The translations under genes were made by a program, and so were the position numbers. DNA of 47,949 nucleotides from a virus. The stretch covers positions 1-47,949 of IMG/VR virus record IMGVR_UViG_3300030419_000870, one strand, 5' to 3'. Positions 16,103 through 23,350 of the stretch are shown in pieces; positions within the stretch are counted from its first letter, which is position 1; the number at the start of each line of letters is the position of its first letter. The notes under the pieces are model-generated. The model worked only from the letters and a program-made list of their open reading frames with translations, ran no database searches and was not told where the DNA came from.

Positions 16103-17978
16103 GTTTCAACCTAGTAAAAAGTTTGGGGAAAAAGCAGGTCCTGATGATATACAACCTTGGAAAGATGACCAAGGTATTCAAAAATATGCTAAAGAACAAT
16201 CTGAAGGATTTAAAATCAGCGATATTCAAAGTGGTCAGGACATTGTAGAAAAAGATGTATTTACTGATAGTACAGCTACAGTACAAAAAGATTATAAACC
16301 TCAAACACCTGAAGCTGCATCTCAAAGATTAAGAGAAGAAGCAGGATTTGATATTGATACAGAGATTGAATTAAGACAAAGTATACATGATGAATATCAA
16401 GGTAAAAAAATGGATATTGGTGTTAAAAATGTACCAGGTACACAAAGAAAAAAAATACAAGTTGATACATCAGAAAGTAAACCTACAGTATTAGGTAGTA
16501 AAGACAAGCCTTTTATAGACCCTTTTACAAAACAAAATTTAACAGGTAAAGTTGGAGATTTACCTCATACAGTTGAAGGTTATAAAGGTATGGATATAAC
16601 TGAAAGTAGAAAAGCTTTTAAAATTTCTGAAGAATTATCACAAATGAAAACTAAACGTTCAAATATTATAAGAAGATTAAATAAAGAAATGTACAATATA
16701 GATTATTCTGACAAAGTTTTAACTGAAACTGATTTTAAGAAAGCTTTATCTGTTTCTAAAGGTGAAGGTATAGGTATATCTGAAGCAGTTCTACGTGAAA
16801 CACAAACCCCAACTGAAAGAATTGCTGAAGTTGGAGATGTTTTTGAACAAAAAGCTGACTACAAAGCAACAAGTGCATATGATTATTCTTTAGTTGAAGA
16901 AGGTAATAAATTAAGAGATTATCAAGAAGATGTTAAACAAAATAGATTTCCTGATACATCTATAGAAGATAGGATTGAACGAAGTGGTGTTGAAAAAGGT
17001 ACTCATTATCCAGCTGCTGGAGAAGATAGAATTGATACAGGTAAAAGAAAATATGATGTAGCTAATTTAAATGAAGCTGCTAATTTATCTGGTAGTTCTA
17101 TGACAGGTGGAGGTGCTCCTGGACTAGGTTGGAAACAATTAGATTTAATACAAAGAAGTGTAGTTCCTTTTCAAACTGTATCAGTTGATAATCAAGCAAC
17201 AATACCATTTGCTGCAGATGATTATTCAGTACAAGCTAAAAGAATATTAGGTCCAACAAAAGCTAAAGCACATATGTCTTCTATTTTAGATAAAAATATA
17301 AAAAGAAATTTAGATGATTATAACAAATTATTACAAACACATAAAAAAATCGAGGCTGCTGCAACTGAGTACGCGGTTATACGTAAAGATATTGCTGACA
17401 CAATAGGGGGTAAACCTACAAAAGCTAATGTAGAAAAATATTTTACTACAAAAACTGGTGTTAAAAGCACAGGTGCATTTAGAGATAAAAGAAGTGCAAC
17501 TATTGCTGGATTAGATAAAGAAAAAATGGCTGGTTTACCAGATATAAGTCGTAAAAGATTAAACATGTTAAAAGGTTTAGATGAACCTTCTGGTATTTCT
17601 GGTATGTATAGAGGTAATATACCTGAAGAAAGTAGAATTAAATCAGAAGGACTAAAAGGCACACAACAAGTTGTACCTAATCCACAACCAACTACAAGAC
17701 GTGAAGCAGCTTACAAAAAACGTACACTATCAAACATACAAAGAGCTGAAAAACTTATTTCAACACCACCTGTAGCCTTAAGTAAGAGTGAACAAGATAT
17801 TAGAAAGAATTTAAAGAAAGCTATTGCTGCATCTGGTGGTATAAAAGCAGTTAAAAATTTAGGAAAAATATTAGGTAAAAGTAATCCAGCTTTAACTGGT
17901 TTAACTATGTTGCCTAAAAAAACTTTTGAAGATATACTAAATAAATCTGGTATAATATATAAAAAGCCAGAAGCTTAA
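16083..17978 (+). CDS. large hydrophilic protein, probable virion component
   Basis: This 631-aa protein is rich in Lys, Asp and Glu with long, probably disordered stretches, a Gly-rich patch near residue 340 (SGSSMTGGGAPGLGW) and a basic C-terminus (IRKNLKKAIAASGG, then LPKKTF). The start overlaps the previous gene by 20 bases; a second in-frame ATG two codons later is equally possible. No catalytic motif is visible. It resembles internal or structural proteins of marine phages in composition only. Confidence 0.65.
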   Translation: MDMKYVKFQPSKKFGEKAGPDDIQPWKDDQGIQKYAKEQSEGFKISDIQSGQDIVEKDVFTDSTATVQKDYKPQTPEAASQRLREEAGFDIDTEIELRQSIHDEYQGKKMDIGVKNVPGTQRKKIQVDTSESKPTVLGSKDKPFIDPFTKQNLTGKVGDLPHTVEGYKGMDITESRKAFKISEELSQMKTKRSNIIRRLNKEMYNIDYSDKVLTETDFKKALSVSKGEGIGISEAVLRETQTPTERIAEVGDVFEQKADYKATSAYDYSLVEEGNKLRDYQEDVKQNRFPDTSIEDRIERSGVEKGTHYPAAGEDRIDTGKRKYDVANLNEAANLSGSSMTGGGAPGLGWKQLDLIQRSVVPFQTVSVDNQATIPFAADDYSVQAKRILGPTKAKAHMSSILDKNIKRNLDDYNKLLQTHKKIEAAATEYAVIRKDIADTIGGKPTKANVEKYFTTKTGVKSTGAFRDKRSATIAGLDKEKMAGLPDISRKRLNMLKGLDEPSGISGMYRGNIPEESRIKSEGLKGTQQVVPNPQPTTRREAAYKKRTLSNIQRAEKLISTPPVALSKSEQDIRKNLKKAIAASGGIKAVKNLGKILGKSNPALTGLTMLPKKTFEDILNKSGIIYKKPEA

Positions 17979-17979
17979 A

Positions 17980-18258
17980 ATGTTAAAAAAAATAAGAGCA
18001 AGAACATCTAAAGGTACATTCAAGAAGGATGTGGTGTGGACCCCTTGGAACGAAGCATGGAGTTATAAGATGAGTGAAGACTTAAAAGACCTTATTGAGC
18101 GAACATCTTGGACATTTGTCGAGGCCTTTATTGGAGCCTTGACTGTTGCCCCATTAGTTGGTGTAGAAGCTGAAACAATTCAGTTGGCTGCATTAGCTGG
18201 CGGTGGTGCTGCATTAGCAGTAGTTAAGACATACGCTAAAAAACAAATTAGTAAGTAA
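17980..18258 (+). CDS. holin, r1t-like family
   Basis: This 92-aa protein has residues 32-90 (DLIERTSWTFVEAFIGALTV, then a PLVGVE turn and a second Ala/Gly-rich helix AALAGGGAALAVVKTYAKK) that match the two-helix pattern of r1t-type holins (DL-ER-..-TF-.. then a turn and a small-residue helix). A basic N-terminal extension of 30 residues is unusual. Such holins are typical of phages of Gram-positive hosts including actinophages. It permeabilises the inner membrane at lysis. It is adjacent to the DUF5675 enzyme block. Confidence 0.7.
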   Translation: MLKKIRARTSKGTFKKDVVWTPWNEAWSYKMSEDLKDLIERTSWTFVEAFIGALTVAPLVGVEAETIQLAALAGGGAALAVVKTYAKKQISK

Positions 18259-18259
18259 T

Positions 18260-18640
18260 ATGTCTGCTAACGAAAAGAAATACGATTGGTCTACACATGG
18301 TATGACTGAACGTGAAATGCGTTCACGTATACATTCACACAGAGAGATGGCTTATAAAGCTGCTGAAGTTGCTGTAGCTAATAGGGTTCCATCTGCCTTT
18401 TTTGGTCGTGATTTTCGTATGTGGGCAAAGAAAAATCCTGATGCACCTTTCATGAAGTCTGTTGAACAAGGTGGCACAGGTGGCTATGATGCTTTAATTA
18501 AGCAAGCTGAAAGAAAATATTATGCGGATAAAAGGTATGTAGCAAGAACACAAACTGCGCTAAAACTAACTAACGCATTAAATATTAAAAAAGCTAACAA
18601 ACTTAAAAAAGATATACAAAAATTAGTATCGGGGGGATAA
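18260..18640 (+). CDS. unknown basic helical protein
   Basis: This 126-aa protein begins MSANEKKYDWSTHGMTEREM: helical, His- and Arg-rich, with a basic C-terminus (NIKKANKLKKDIQKLVSGG). No known motif was found. It directly follows the holin and its stop overlaps the next start (TAATG). It may be a DNA-binding or packaged protein; uncertain. Confidence 0.6.
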   Translation: MSANEKKYDWSTHGMTEREMRSRIHSHREMAYKAAEVAVANRVPSAFFGRDFRMWAKKNPDAPFMKSVEQGGTGGYDALIKQAERKYYADKRYVARTQTALKLTNALNIKKANKLKKDIQKLVSGG

Positions 18641-18696
18641 TGCCAATAAGTAAAAAAGGTAAGAAAACTGCTTATAAAAAGAAAAAACGTTATTGA
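18640..18696 (+). CDS. 18-aa strongly basic peptide
   Basis: ATG 18640 overlaps the previous stop; the frame encodes MPISKKGKKTAYKKKKRY: 10 basic residues of 18. Coupled translation is likely. It could be a DNA-condensing or packaged peptide. It is the last gene of the plus-strand block. No U-tract hairpin is seen between it and the convergent minus-strand block (18697-18772). Confidence 0.45.
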   Translation: MPISKKGKKTAYKKKKRY

Positions 18697-18772
18697 TAAT
18701 AAGCAGAAAGATTATTTAAAATCCTGTTTTAATTGTTTGGATTATTTTTATGGTCCTACTTATAAAGTATGT

Positions 18773-19078
18773 TTAAGATGTAGGGTCGTACCACTTATAT
18801 TTCAAAGTTAATTCTTCACCAATTATTAATTGAACTAATGTTTTTAATATATAACCATGGTTTAATTCAACAATTTCACAGTTAGGAAACTCACTATGAT
18901 TAATAAAGCCACCTAATGGTGTTCTTATAAGGCCATCTTTAAATGCTTTATGGTCATTTTTAATGTGAGTTATTCCTAATATCTTTCCTTTTCTTATAGG
19001 TTTGGTCGCAAATAAACCTAACCCATCTACTTTAGACCTTTTAATTGTAAGAGTATCTGGTAGTGGTCTATAATTCAT
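18773..19078 (-). CDS. compact SET-domain protein (predicted lysine methyltransferase)
   Basis: This 101-aa protein is a nearly bare SET domain: GLGLFATKPIRKGK (residues 19-32, SAM-binding N-motif), GGFINHSEFPNCE (56-68, the NHS..PNC core), GYILKT and IGEELTLKY (86-94, with the catalytic Tyr). No post-SET cysteines are present. The minimal size is like the 119-aa vSET of a chlorella virus (family knowledge). It would transfer methyl groups from SAM to a protein lysine; the target is unknown. The start overlaps the upstream gene by 11 bases and this is the last gene of the early operon. Confidence 0.8.
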   Translation of the reverse strand: MNYRPLPDTLTIKRSKVDGLGLFATKPIRKGKILGITHIKNDHKAFKDGLIRTPLGGFINHSEFPNCEIVELNHGYILKTLVQLIIGEELTLKYKWYDPTS

Positions 19079-19673
19079 CTGGATAAGACCATGTTTGTTC
19101 TATATTAAAGTATGGATTATGTTCTGGCCATTTCCATGCTTTCATAATGTGTGTATTATTTACACTATCTAATTCATTTGGTCCTACATATATAGCATTA
19201 GCTACTTGATTAAAGAAATATCTTGTACATTTCTTTTTGTCAAAAGCATTTACATACTTCATGTCACATAATAATTTTAATCTTTTTAACCATTGTAATG
19301 TTTTAATTGTGACTTCACCTGATGGTACTTTCTTTTCTGCCACCATAAAATTATCAGTATGTTTTATTTTACCATTTAAAGGAAAACTAAAGCGCTGGCC
19401 AGCTAATTTGGCACCATCTTTTAACAAGACATCTAAGTCATGTGTAAATTTAATGCTTATGTCTAGTTCTTTTGTAATGGAATAACTTACGAATACTCGT
19501 TTGCCCTTTGGCGTCAAACCCAGAAATCTTTTTCCGCCAAAGACATCCATTGCACTAGCCATATTAAGTAGCTTTCGCTTTTGTGTTTTTCTTATATCAC
19601 TAAGTATAACATATCTGTCTATGTTCATCTCTTTACTATTTGCCGTAGCAAATTTAGTGTCAATTACATTCAT
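19068..19673 (-). CDS. unknown early protein
   Basis: This 201-aa protein has an N-terminal basic helical region (DIRKTQKRKLLNMASAMD), a beta segment with FLGLTPKGKRVFVSY, and a C-terminal part rich in aromatic residues (MKAWKWPEHNPYF). No motif was recognised. It is coupled to the SET gene downstream and to a 64-aa gene upstream (1-base overlap), so it may act with the SET enzyme, for example as its substrate adaptor; this rests on context alone. Confidence 0.65.
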   Translation of the reverse strand: MNVIDTKFATANSKEMNIDRYVILSDIRKTQKRKLLNMASAMDVFGGKRFLGLTPKGKRVFVSYSITKELDISIKFTHDLDVLLKDGAKLAGQRFSFPLNGKIKHTDNFMVAEKKVPSGEVTIKTLQWLKRLKLLCDMKYVNAFDKKKCTRYFFNQVANAIYVGPNELDSVNNTHIMKAWKWPEHNPYFNIEQTWSYPDEL

Positions 19674-19867
19674 TATTCTTCTTCATCTCTCTTTTCTTGG
19701 ACGTAATATTGATAGTTATAGTCATTTACAAATTGAGATAGTAGTATGTCAACTTTCTCTGTATTTGCAGGTGTCTGTGTTACAGGACTACCTAATTGGT
19801 CAATTAGTGCTAATGCCCATTTGCGCAATTGCATAGGACTATTAAATATGTTTTCGTTATTTGTCAT
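19673..19867 (-). CDS. unknown small early protein
   Basis: This 64-aa protein begins MTNNENIFNSPMQLRKWALA: a helical start and an acidic end (QEKRDEEE). No motif was recognised. It lies between the lysozyme and the 201-aa gene with minimal spacing. Confidence 0.6.
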   Translation of the reverse strand: MTNNENIFNSPMQLRKWALALIDQLGSPVTQTPANTEKVDILLSQFVNDYNYQYYVQEKRDEEE

Positions 19868-19870
19868 AAC

Positions 19871-20275
19871 TCACCTTCCCCAGCAGTGTTTACTACTGTT
19901 CCAATGGTGCCAACCATCGTTGTACACCAGCCATGAAGCTACTGCAGTAGATGTCCATGGGTCGTATCTGTCATTTTTTATGTTTAACTTAGGTGTTAAC
20001 CAGGCCCAAGTATTGTCGTTAAACTGCCATAATCCTACATCTCGTGTACCATCTTTATTAATGCCCACTGCGCTATCTTTACCTCTGCTTTCGCAATAGA
20101 TAATAGTTAAAGCTTTTATTCTGTCTTCGTTATTGTCAAAGTACATTGATATTAATGGTGTCCATTGTGATACAAACTCTACTTTACGTTGTGTATCTCG
20201 ACACGAAATATACTCAGCCATGCTGTCCACACTCACAGGAATGGATAATGCACAACTGAGTATAATTCCGAACAT
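19871..20275 (-). CDS. exported transglycosylase/lysozyme-like enzyme
   Basis: This 134-aa protein has an N-terminal signal-type segment (MFGIILSCALSIPVSVDS), then the goose-type/SLT lysozyme-like core: YCESRGKDSAVG with catalytic E62, DVGLWQFNDNTW (79-90), and a W-rich C-terminus ending in a Cys. It would cleave peptidoglycan glycan strands outside the membrane. It is encoded in the early strand, away from the holin, and carries its own export signal. This suggests peptidoglycan remodelling, entry or early wall processing rather than holin-timed lysis. Two Cys outside the signal region could form a disulfide. Confidence 0.75.
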   Translation of the reverse strand: MFGIILSCALSIPVSVDSMAEYISCRDTQRKVEFVSQWTPLISMYFDNNEDRIKALTIIYCESRGKDSAVGINKDGTRDVGLWQFNDNTWAWLTPKLNIKNDRYDPWTSTAVASWLVYNDGWHHWNSSKHCWGR

Positions 20276-20278
20276 AAA

Positions 20279-20590
20279 TTAGGATGTCATCTGTCTTTTT
20301 TTATTTAGTTTTCTGCTTTTCATACTGTCTTTTCTAGTATCATTCGGCATACTTACTAAGTAATAAAGAAAATGACCTTTCTCCTTCGCTGGCAACGTTA
20401 CAATGTCGTAACCTGCTTTACGAAGGTCATGCAATACTCCACCGAATCGTGTGCATCGCAAGTCAAATACAAACTCACCGTTTGAAATTGGGTCTTTAAA
20501 CCTTTCGGTTATTAACACATATTCAATTAGTTGTGATTTGCTTTTGATATATTGAGGTATTTTTTTACCTCTAAATGATTTTACTATCAT
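20279..20590 (-). CDS. probable winged-helix DNA-binding protein
   Basis: This 103-aa basic protein has the segment DLRCTRFGGVLHDLRKAGYD, then a beta wing (HFLYYLVSMP) and a very basic end (KSRKLNKKRQ), matching a small winged-helix layout. AAAGGA precedes the ATG. A regulatory or recombination-associated role is plausible given Sak and the zinc protein upstream. Confidence 0.6.
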   Translation of the reverse strand: MIVKSFRGKKIPQYIKSKSQLIEYVLITERFKDPISNGEFVFDLRCTRFGGVLHDLRKAGYDIVTLPAKEKGHFLYYLVSMPNDTRKDSMKSRKLNKKRQMTS

Positions 20591-20604
20591 TTTATCCTTT
20601 CCTG

Positions 20605-21177
20605 TTAAAATGGTGCCTCGTTGTCAATACCCCAATCTTCTGGAATACCGTTATTATCGTTATCAAGCCACCAAGATTTACGCCACTTGCCTGTGTGTCC
20701 ACCACATATGGCAGGGTCGTTTGTACTACAAACGAAGTCTGGGCTTTTGTCAGACTTCTTATTATTTCTATTGTCATAAACCATTTGTCCACAATATGGA
20801 CATTTTAGGTCATCACGATATTGTCTTTTTTCGTCCAATTTATCTACTATCTTTCCGACAACTTCTCCTGCAGGTTTAACTCCAGGGGTTATGTCTTCTA
20901 TTGGTCCCATTATTGTTTCCACTTTCTTAATTATATCAAGAGTATTAAATTCTTCTTGAGTATAACTAACTGGCATATCTACCAGTTTTTCAATGAAAGT
21001 AAAATACATTTCTAATTGTTTATCACTCCAATTAGTTTTATCTGTAGGGAACTTTCGTATAGTTGCATATTGATTAGCACTGCCAAGTATTTTATTAATA
21101 GTTTCCTTGTCATTTACTTTGCTACTTAATATGTTTTGAACAGTATTAGCTATAAATTCAACATTTTGTTTAGCCAT
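20605..21177 (-). CDS. zinc-ribbon protein beside annealing protein
   Basis: This 190-aa protein's start is taken at the ATG that overlaps the stop of the upstream Sak gene (ATGGCTAA); a TTG start 3 codons earlier is less likely. The helical N-terminal two thirds are followed by a zinc ribbon with CPYCGQMVYDN and, further on, Cys in DFVC and AICGGH. The end is W-rich and acidic. The tight overlap suggests a partner of the annealing protein, such as a recombination mediator or nuclease subunit; no catalytic residues are seen. Confidence 0.65.
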   Translation of the reverse strand: MAKQNVEFIANTVQNILSSKVNDKETINKILGSANQYATIRKFPTDKTNWSDKQLEMYFTFIEKLVDMPVSYTQEEFNTLDIIKKVETIMGPIEDITPGVKPAGEVVGKIVDKLDEKRQYRDDLKCPYCGQMVYDNRNNKKSDKSPDFVCSTNDPAICGGHTGKWRKSWWLDNDNNGIPEDWGIDNEAPF

Positions 21178-21703
21178 CGCCAACAATCTGGTCCATTATA
21201 GCATTCATATTATCTAAGTCTTCCTTAGATGGTTTATTTTCTTTCTTACGCATGTCAACTTTTGTCACGATGATGTCATCTTCGCGTGAAGTAACTTGCT
21301 CCGCAGAAGCTTCTTCTTCAGTTTGTTTGCTGCCTGACCATAGCTCTACACCAAGACCAAACCTCATACATGCACGTTTAAATGCATCAGATTCAGCATC
21401 TTTAAGATTAGTTCCATCATTAAACTTTTCATTGTTTAATTTGAATGTATCTATATCCCCAAATCCGTCATATGAACCCATTCCCTTTATATCTATAGTG
21501 CCTTTAGCACCTACTATTCTCTTCTCTCCATTGTGAGTTCCATAAATTGGTTCACAATACCAAGAATACACTATACCGCTATCACGTAGTCTTTCTACAT
21601 AATTAGCATGTGGTACGTAATCCCCAAACTTTCCAGCTGGTGCTTTACGCACCAATTCTTTTGGAAATGGGGATAACAGTGTGCTGGTATCTATTTCTAC
21701 CAT
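21170..21703 (-). CDS. single-strand annealing protein, Rad52/Sak-like
   Basis: This 177-aa protein has residues 25-118 of the Rad52/Rad22 family: KFGDYVPHANYVERL, VVGAKGTIDIKG-type central strands, and the hallmark DAESDAFKRACMRFGLG (102-118). It binds ssDNA and anneals complementary strands, supporting recombination-dependent replication and concatemer formation. The C-terminal acidic/basic tail (120-177) is probably flexible and may contact SSB. The start is preceded by AAAAGGAG, behind the hairpin at 21730-21761. Confidence 0.8.
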   Translation of the reverse strand: MVEIDTSTLLSPFPKELVRKAPAGKFGDYVPHANYVERLRDSGIVYSWYCEPIYGTHNGEKRIVGAKGTIDIKGMGSYDGFGDIDTFKLNNEKFNDGTNLKDAESDAFKRACMRFGLGVELWSGSKQTEEEASAEQVTSREDDIIVTKVDMRKKENKPSKEDLDNMNAIMDQIVGDG

Positions 21704-21729
21704 ATTATCTCCTTTTCATATTCGTTGTA

Positions 21730-21761
21730 GGTCTCTTCCAACCCAGGGGGGAAAAGAGACC
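21730..21761 (-). promoter_or_regulatory. leader hairpin A (8-bp stem, 16-nt loop) before annealing gene
   Basis: On the transcribed strand GGTCTCTT pairs perfectly with AAGAGACC around a 16-nt loop, TTCCCCCCTGGGTTGG. The hairpin ends 16 bases before the ribosome site of the Sak gene and starts just behind the stop of the 53-aa gene. A third arm copy (AAGAGAC, 21762-21768) overlaps that stop and creates a 15-bp palindrome. Stem length, loop length and loop sequence resemble hairpin B at 26628-26659. Confidence 0.65.
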
Positions 21762-21766
21762 GTCTC

Positions 21767-21928
21767 TTATTCTTCTTCTAAAATAGTACTTAATTGTGTT
21801 ATGCCACGCTCTATTGGTATAAACTTTACTCCGTTATCAGTTGTAATAACGAAGAATGGTTTTGCACCAAGCCCAGCATATTCAATTGCTACTCTTTTAG
21901 CTTTTGAATTGACAATGTTATTAGACAT
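21767..21928 (-). CDS. unknown small early protein, 53 aa
   Basis: This short ORF begins MSNNIVNSKAKRVAIEYAGL and continues with PFFVITTDNGVKFIPIERG, ending LEEE. It is a mixed alpha/beta small domain without Cys. The ATG at 21928 has a weak AGGA just upstream. It lies between the metallophosphoesterase and Sak genes in the same direction with normal spacing, so it is very likely a real gene. Confidence 0.65.
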   Translation of the reverse strand: MSNNIVNSKAKRVAIEYAGLGAKPFFVITTDNGVKFIPIERGITQLSTILEEE

Positions 21929-21944
21929 ATCCTATCCAATTGTT

Positions 21945-23009
21945 TTATACATTACCTAGTTTAACAAGATATTCTGCAGTTATCCCATGTTTTGGCTTAC
22001 AAAATAATAACCACTGACATGGTTTACCCATGCTAGCTAGTTGTTCTAATGCATATGTGTTATAGCTTTCAGTACTTCCATTAACCCATAACCTAATATC
22101 ATTAAGATACATAGTTGTTGGTGTATGAAAATGCCCTGCAATAGCATAATCAAAGTCTGGCATCATACCATTAGCTGCTAATGTTTTCCATCCTTGAAGC
22201 TTTTTACCAAAGCCATACCATGGAAATCCACTGAATCCTCTAATATTATCTCCATGCCATATTAGAAACTTACAATCTTCTCCCAAATTAGCTATATCAA
22301 ACCAATGATTATCGCCTGTACTATCTGGAATGGTCCATTGTATTCTTTTTTCGTCTCTATATACCATAGCCATAATGTTTCCTAACATCCTATCAGCGTT
22401 TGTATCAGGGTGATAGTCCTTTCTATTACGTCCACCTAAGTGTCCGTGGTTTCCTATTACCCAATGAACATCTACTTCATCAAAATTAGCAAGCAATATG
22501 TCAAAAAACTTTGTCATTATTCTAGGCCCATCAATTGTCACTTGTTTATATAGAGAACTATCTATTAAGTGTGATTGACCAGGAAATATTAACTCCCCTT
22601 CTATTATGTCACCTGCTGCAAACACTGCACATTTTGATATTGGATGTGCTTGTCTCTGTAAGTTAGTAAGTTCAACTACTTTATGTGCATATTCAACTAC
22701 TCTTTCTTCAGCAATTTCAGAATTATAATCTGGTGTTACTTTAGCTAATTGAATATCAGATAAGACTGCAATTGCAATCTCTTCGCTTTTACTACGCTTA
22801 ACCTGTGTAGGTTTAGGTATTTTTGGCTTATCCCATAGTTTTAAGTTACTATCTACAGCTTGATATACTGCATCAACCATATCTTCTTTACGATTTTTAG
22901 CTTTATCTAATTGTTTTAAGAGTTTTAAGTTGTCTTTCTTAAGCTCTTGTATTTGTTTAGATTCAGCTTCTGCAAGTATCTCATCTATGTTTGGTTTTTT
23001 ATTCGCCAT
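21945..23009 (-). CDS. calcineurin-like metallophosphoesterase
   Basis: This 354-aa protein has an N-terminal coiled coil (about residues 10-45), then the metallophosphoesterase motifs in order: VLSDIQLAK (D85, with Q where the family's usual D-x-H has His), AAGDIIEGE (D134), VIGNHGHLG (N187, H188), LIWHGDN (H252), and AGHFHTPT (H293, H295). The family includes Mre11/SbcD nucleases and phosphodiesterases. The location beside Sak suggests DNA end processing, but a nucleotide phosphatase is possible. The start overlaps the upstream 79-aa gene by 11 bases. Confidence 0.75.
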   Translation of the reverse strand: MANKKPNIDEILAEAESKQIQELKKDNLKLLKQLDKAKNRKEDMVDAVYQAVDSNLKLWDKPKIPKPTQVKRSKSEEIAIAVLSDIQLAKVTPDYNSEIAEERVVEYAHKVVELTNLQRQAHPISKCAVFAAGDIIEGELIFPGQSHLIDSSLYKQVTIDGPRIMTKFFDILLANFDEVDVHWVIGNHGHLGGRNRKDYHPDTNADRMLGNIMAMVYRDEKRIQWTIPDSTGDNHWFDIANLGEDCKFLIWHGDNIRGFSGFPWYGFGKKLQGWKTLAANGMMPDFDYAIAGHFHTPTTMYLNDIRLWVNGSTESYNTYALEQLASMGKPCQWLLFCKPKHGITAEYLVKLGNV

Positions 23010-23238
23010 TATTTAACTTTTCTAAATAGTTAGTCATGGCTGTTTCAGAAATTTTAATACCATAATTTTCTTTTAAAATCCTACATAAACTGTAAGGTTT
23101 CATTTTGATATTATCTTCTGTGATTCTTTTTTTTACTGCTACCCAAAAAGGAACAGCCTCTTCAGTAATCTTATTCTCTACAAAATTACCTTTGAGGCCA
23201 TATTCCGCTTCTTGTAACAGTTTATCTATATCTGTCAT
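22999..23238 (-). CDS. small HTH-like protein
   Basis: This 79-aa protein has a C-terminal half (SLCRILKENYGIKISETAMT) that reads like a helix-turn-helix with turn at YGIKIS. The ATG at 23238 is 7 bases behind a good -10 box, so the mRNA should be nearly leaderless. It is first in the promoter-driven sub-operon (79 aa, phosphoesterase, 53 aa, Sak and onwards) and could regulate it or guide the phosphoesterase to DNA. Confidence 0.65.
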   Translation of the reverse strand: MTDIDKLLQEAEYGLKGNFVENKITEEAVPFWVAVKKRITEDNIKMKPYSLCRILKENYGIKISETAMTNYLEKLNNGE

Positions 23239-23245
23239 ACAAATG

Positions 23246-23273
23246 AGTATAACAGAATATAAGCCAATGTAAA
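23246..23273 (-). promoter_or_regulatory. promoter for the recombination sub-operon
   Basis: On the minus strand TTTACA (-35) and TATACT (-10) are spaced 16 bases apart, and the start codon follows 7 bases after the -10 box. It is the best -35/-10 pair seen in the early strand. It lies immediately after the structured terminator at 23278-23343, so it restarts transcription. The predicted mRNA is leaderless. Confidence 0.7.
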
Positions 23274-23277
23274 TGAA

Positions 23278-23343
23278 TTAAAGAGAAAAGGTGACGCTTT
23301 ACCTAGGAAAGGAGTACTAGGCTCACTTGCGTGATGCGCCACC
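23278..23343 (-). terminator. three-way-junction RNA / terminator with anti-Shine-Dalgarno loop
   Basis: Transcribed-strand reading: outer stem GGTGGCGC with GCGTCACC (8 bp, one G-U). Inside are hairpin TCAC-GCAA-GTGA (GNRA loop) and hairpin CCTAG-TACTCCTTTC-CTAGG. TTTTCTCTTT follows. It sits 7 bases behind the VWA gene stop and just before a promoter, so termination is the simple reading. The 10-nt loop is the exact complement of GAAAGGAGTA, the ribosome site used by the phage's early genes, and resembles the CCUCCUUUC tail of 16S rRNA. Confidence 0.65.
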
Positions 23344-23350
23344 CTTTCCA

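Noticed and set aside
18692-18805. Possible zinc-ribbon frame on the plus strand (CFNC...CLRC) behind the 18-aa basic peptide
   Set aside because: No ATG, GTG or TTG start in frame and its second half is antisense to the SET gene end.
20592-20792. Frame opposite and beside the zinc-ribbon gene (MDKWFM...)
   Set aside because: Out-of-frame shadow of the 190-aa gene on the same strand; no ribosome site.
23290-23343. Cloverleaf-like fold read as a tRNA gene
   Set aside because: Only two inner arms, no TTCRANY T-loop, no CCA-side geometry. No convincing tRNA was seen anywhere in the window.
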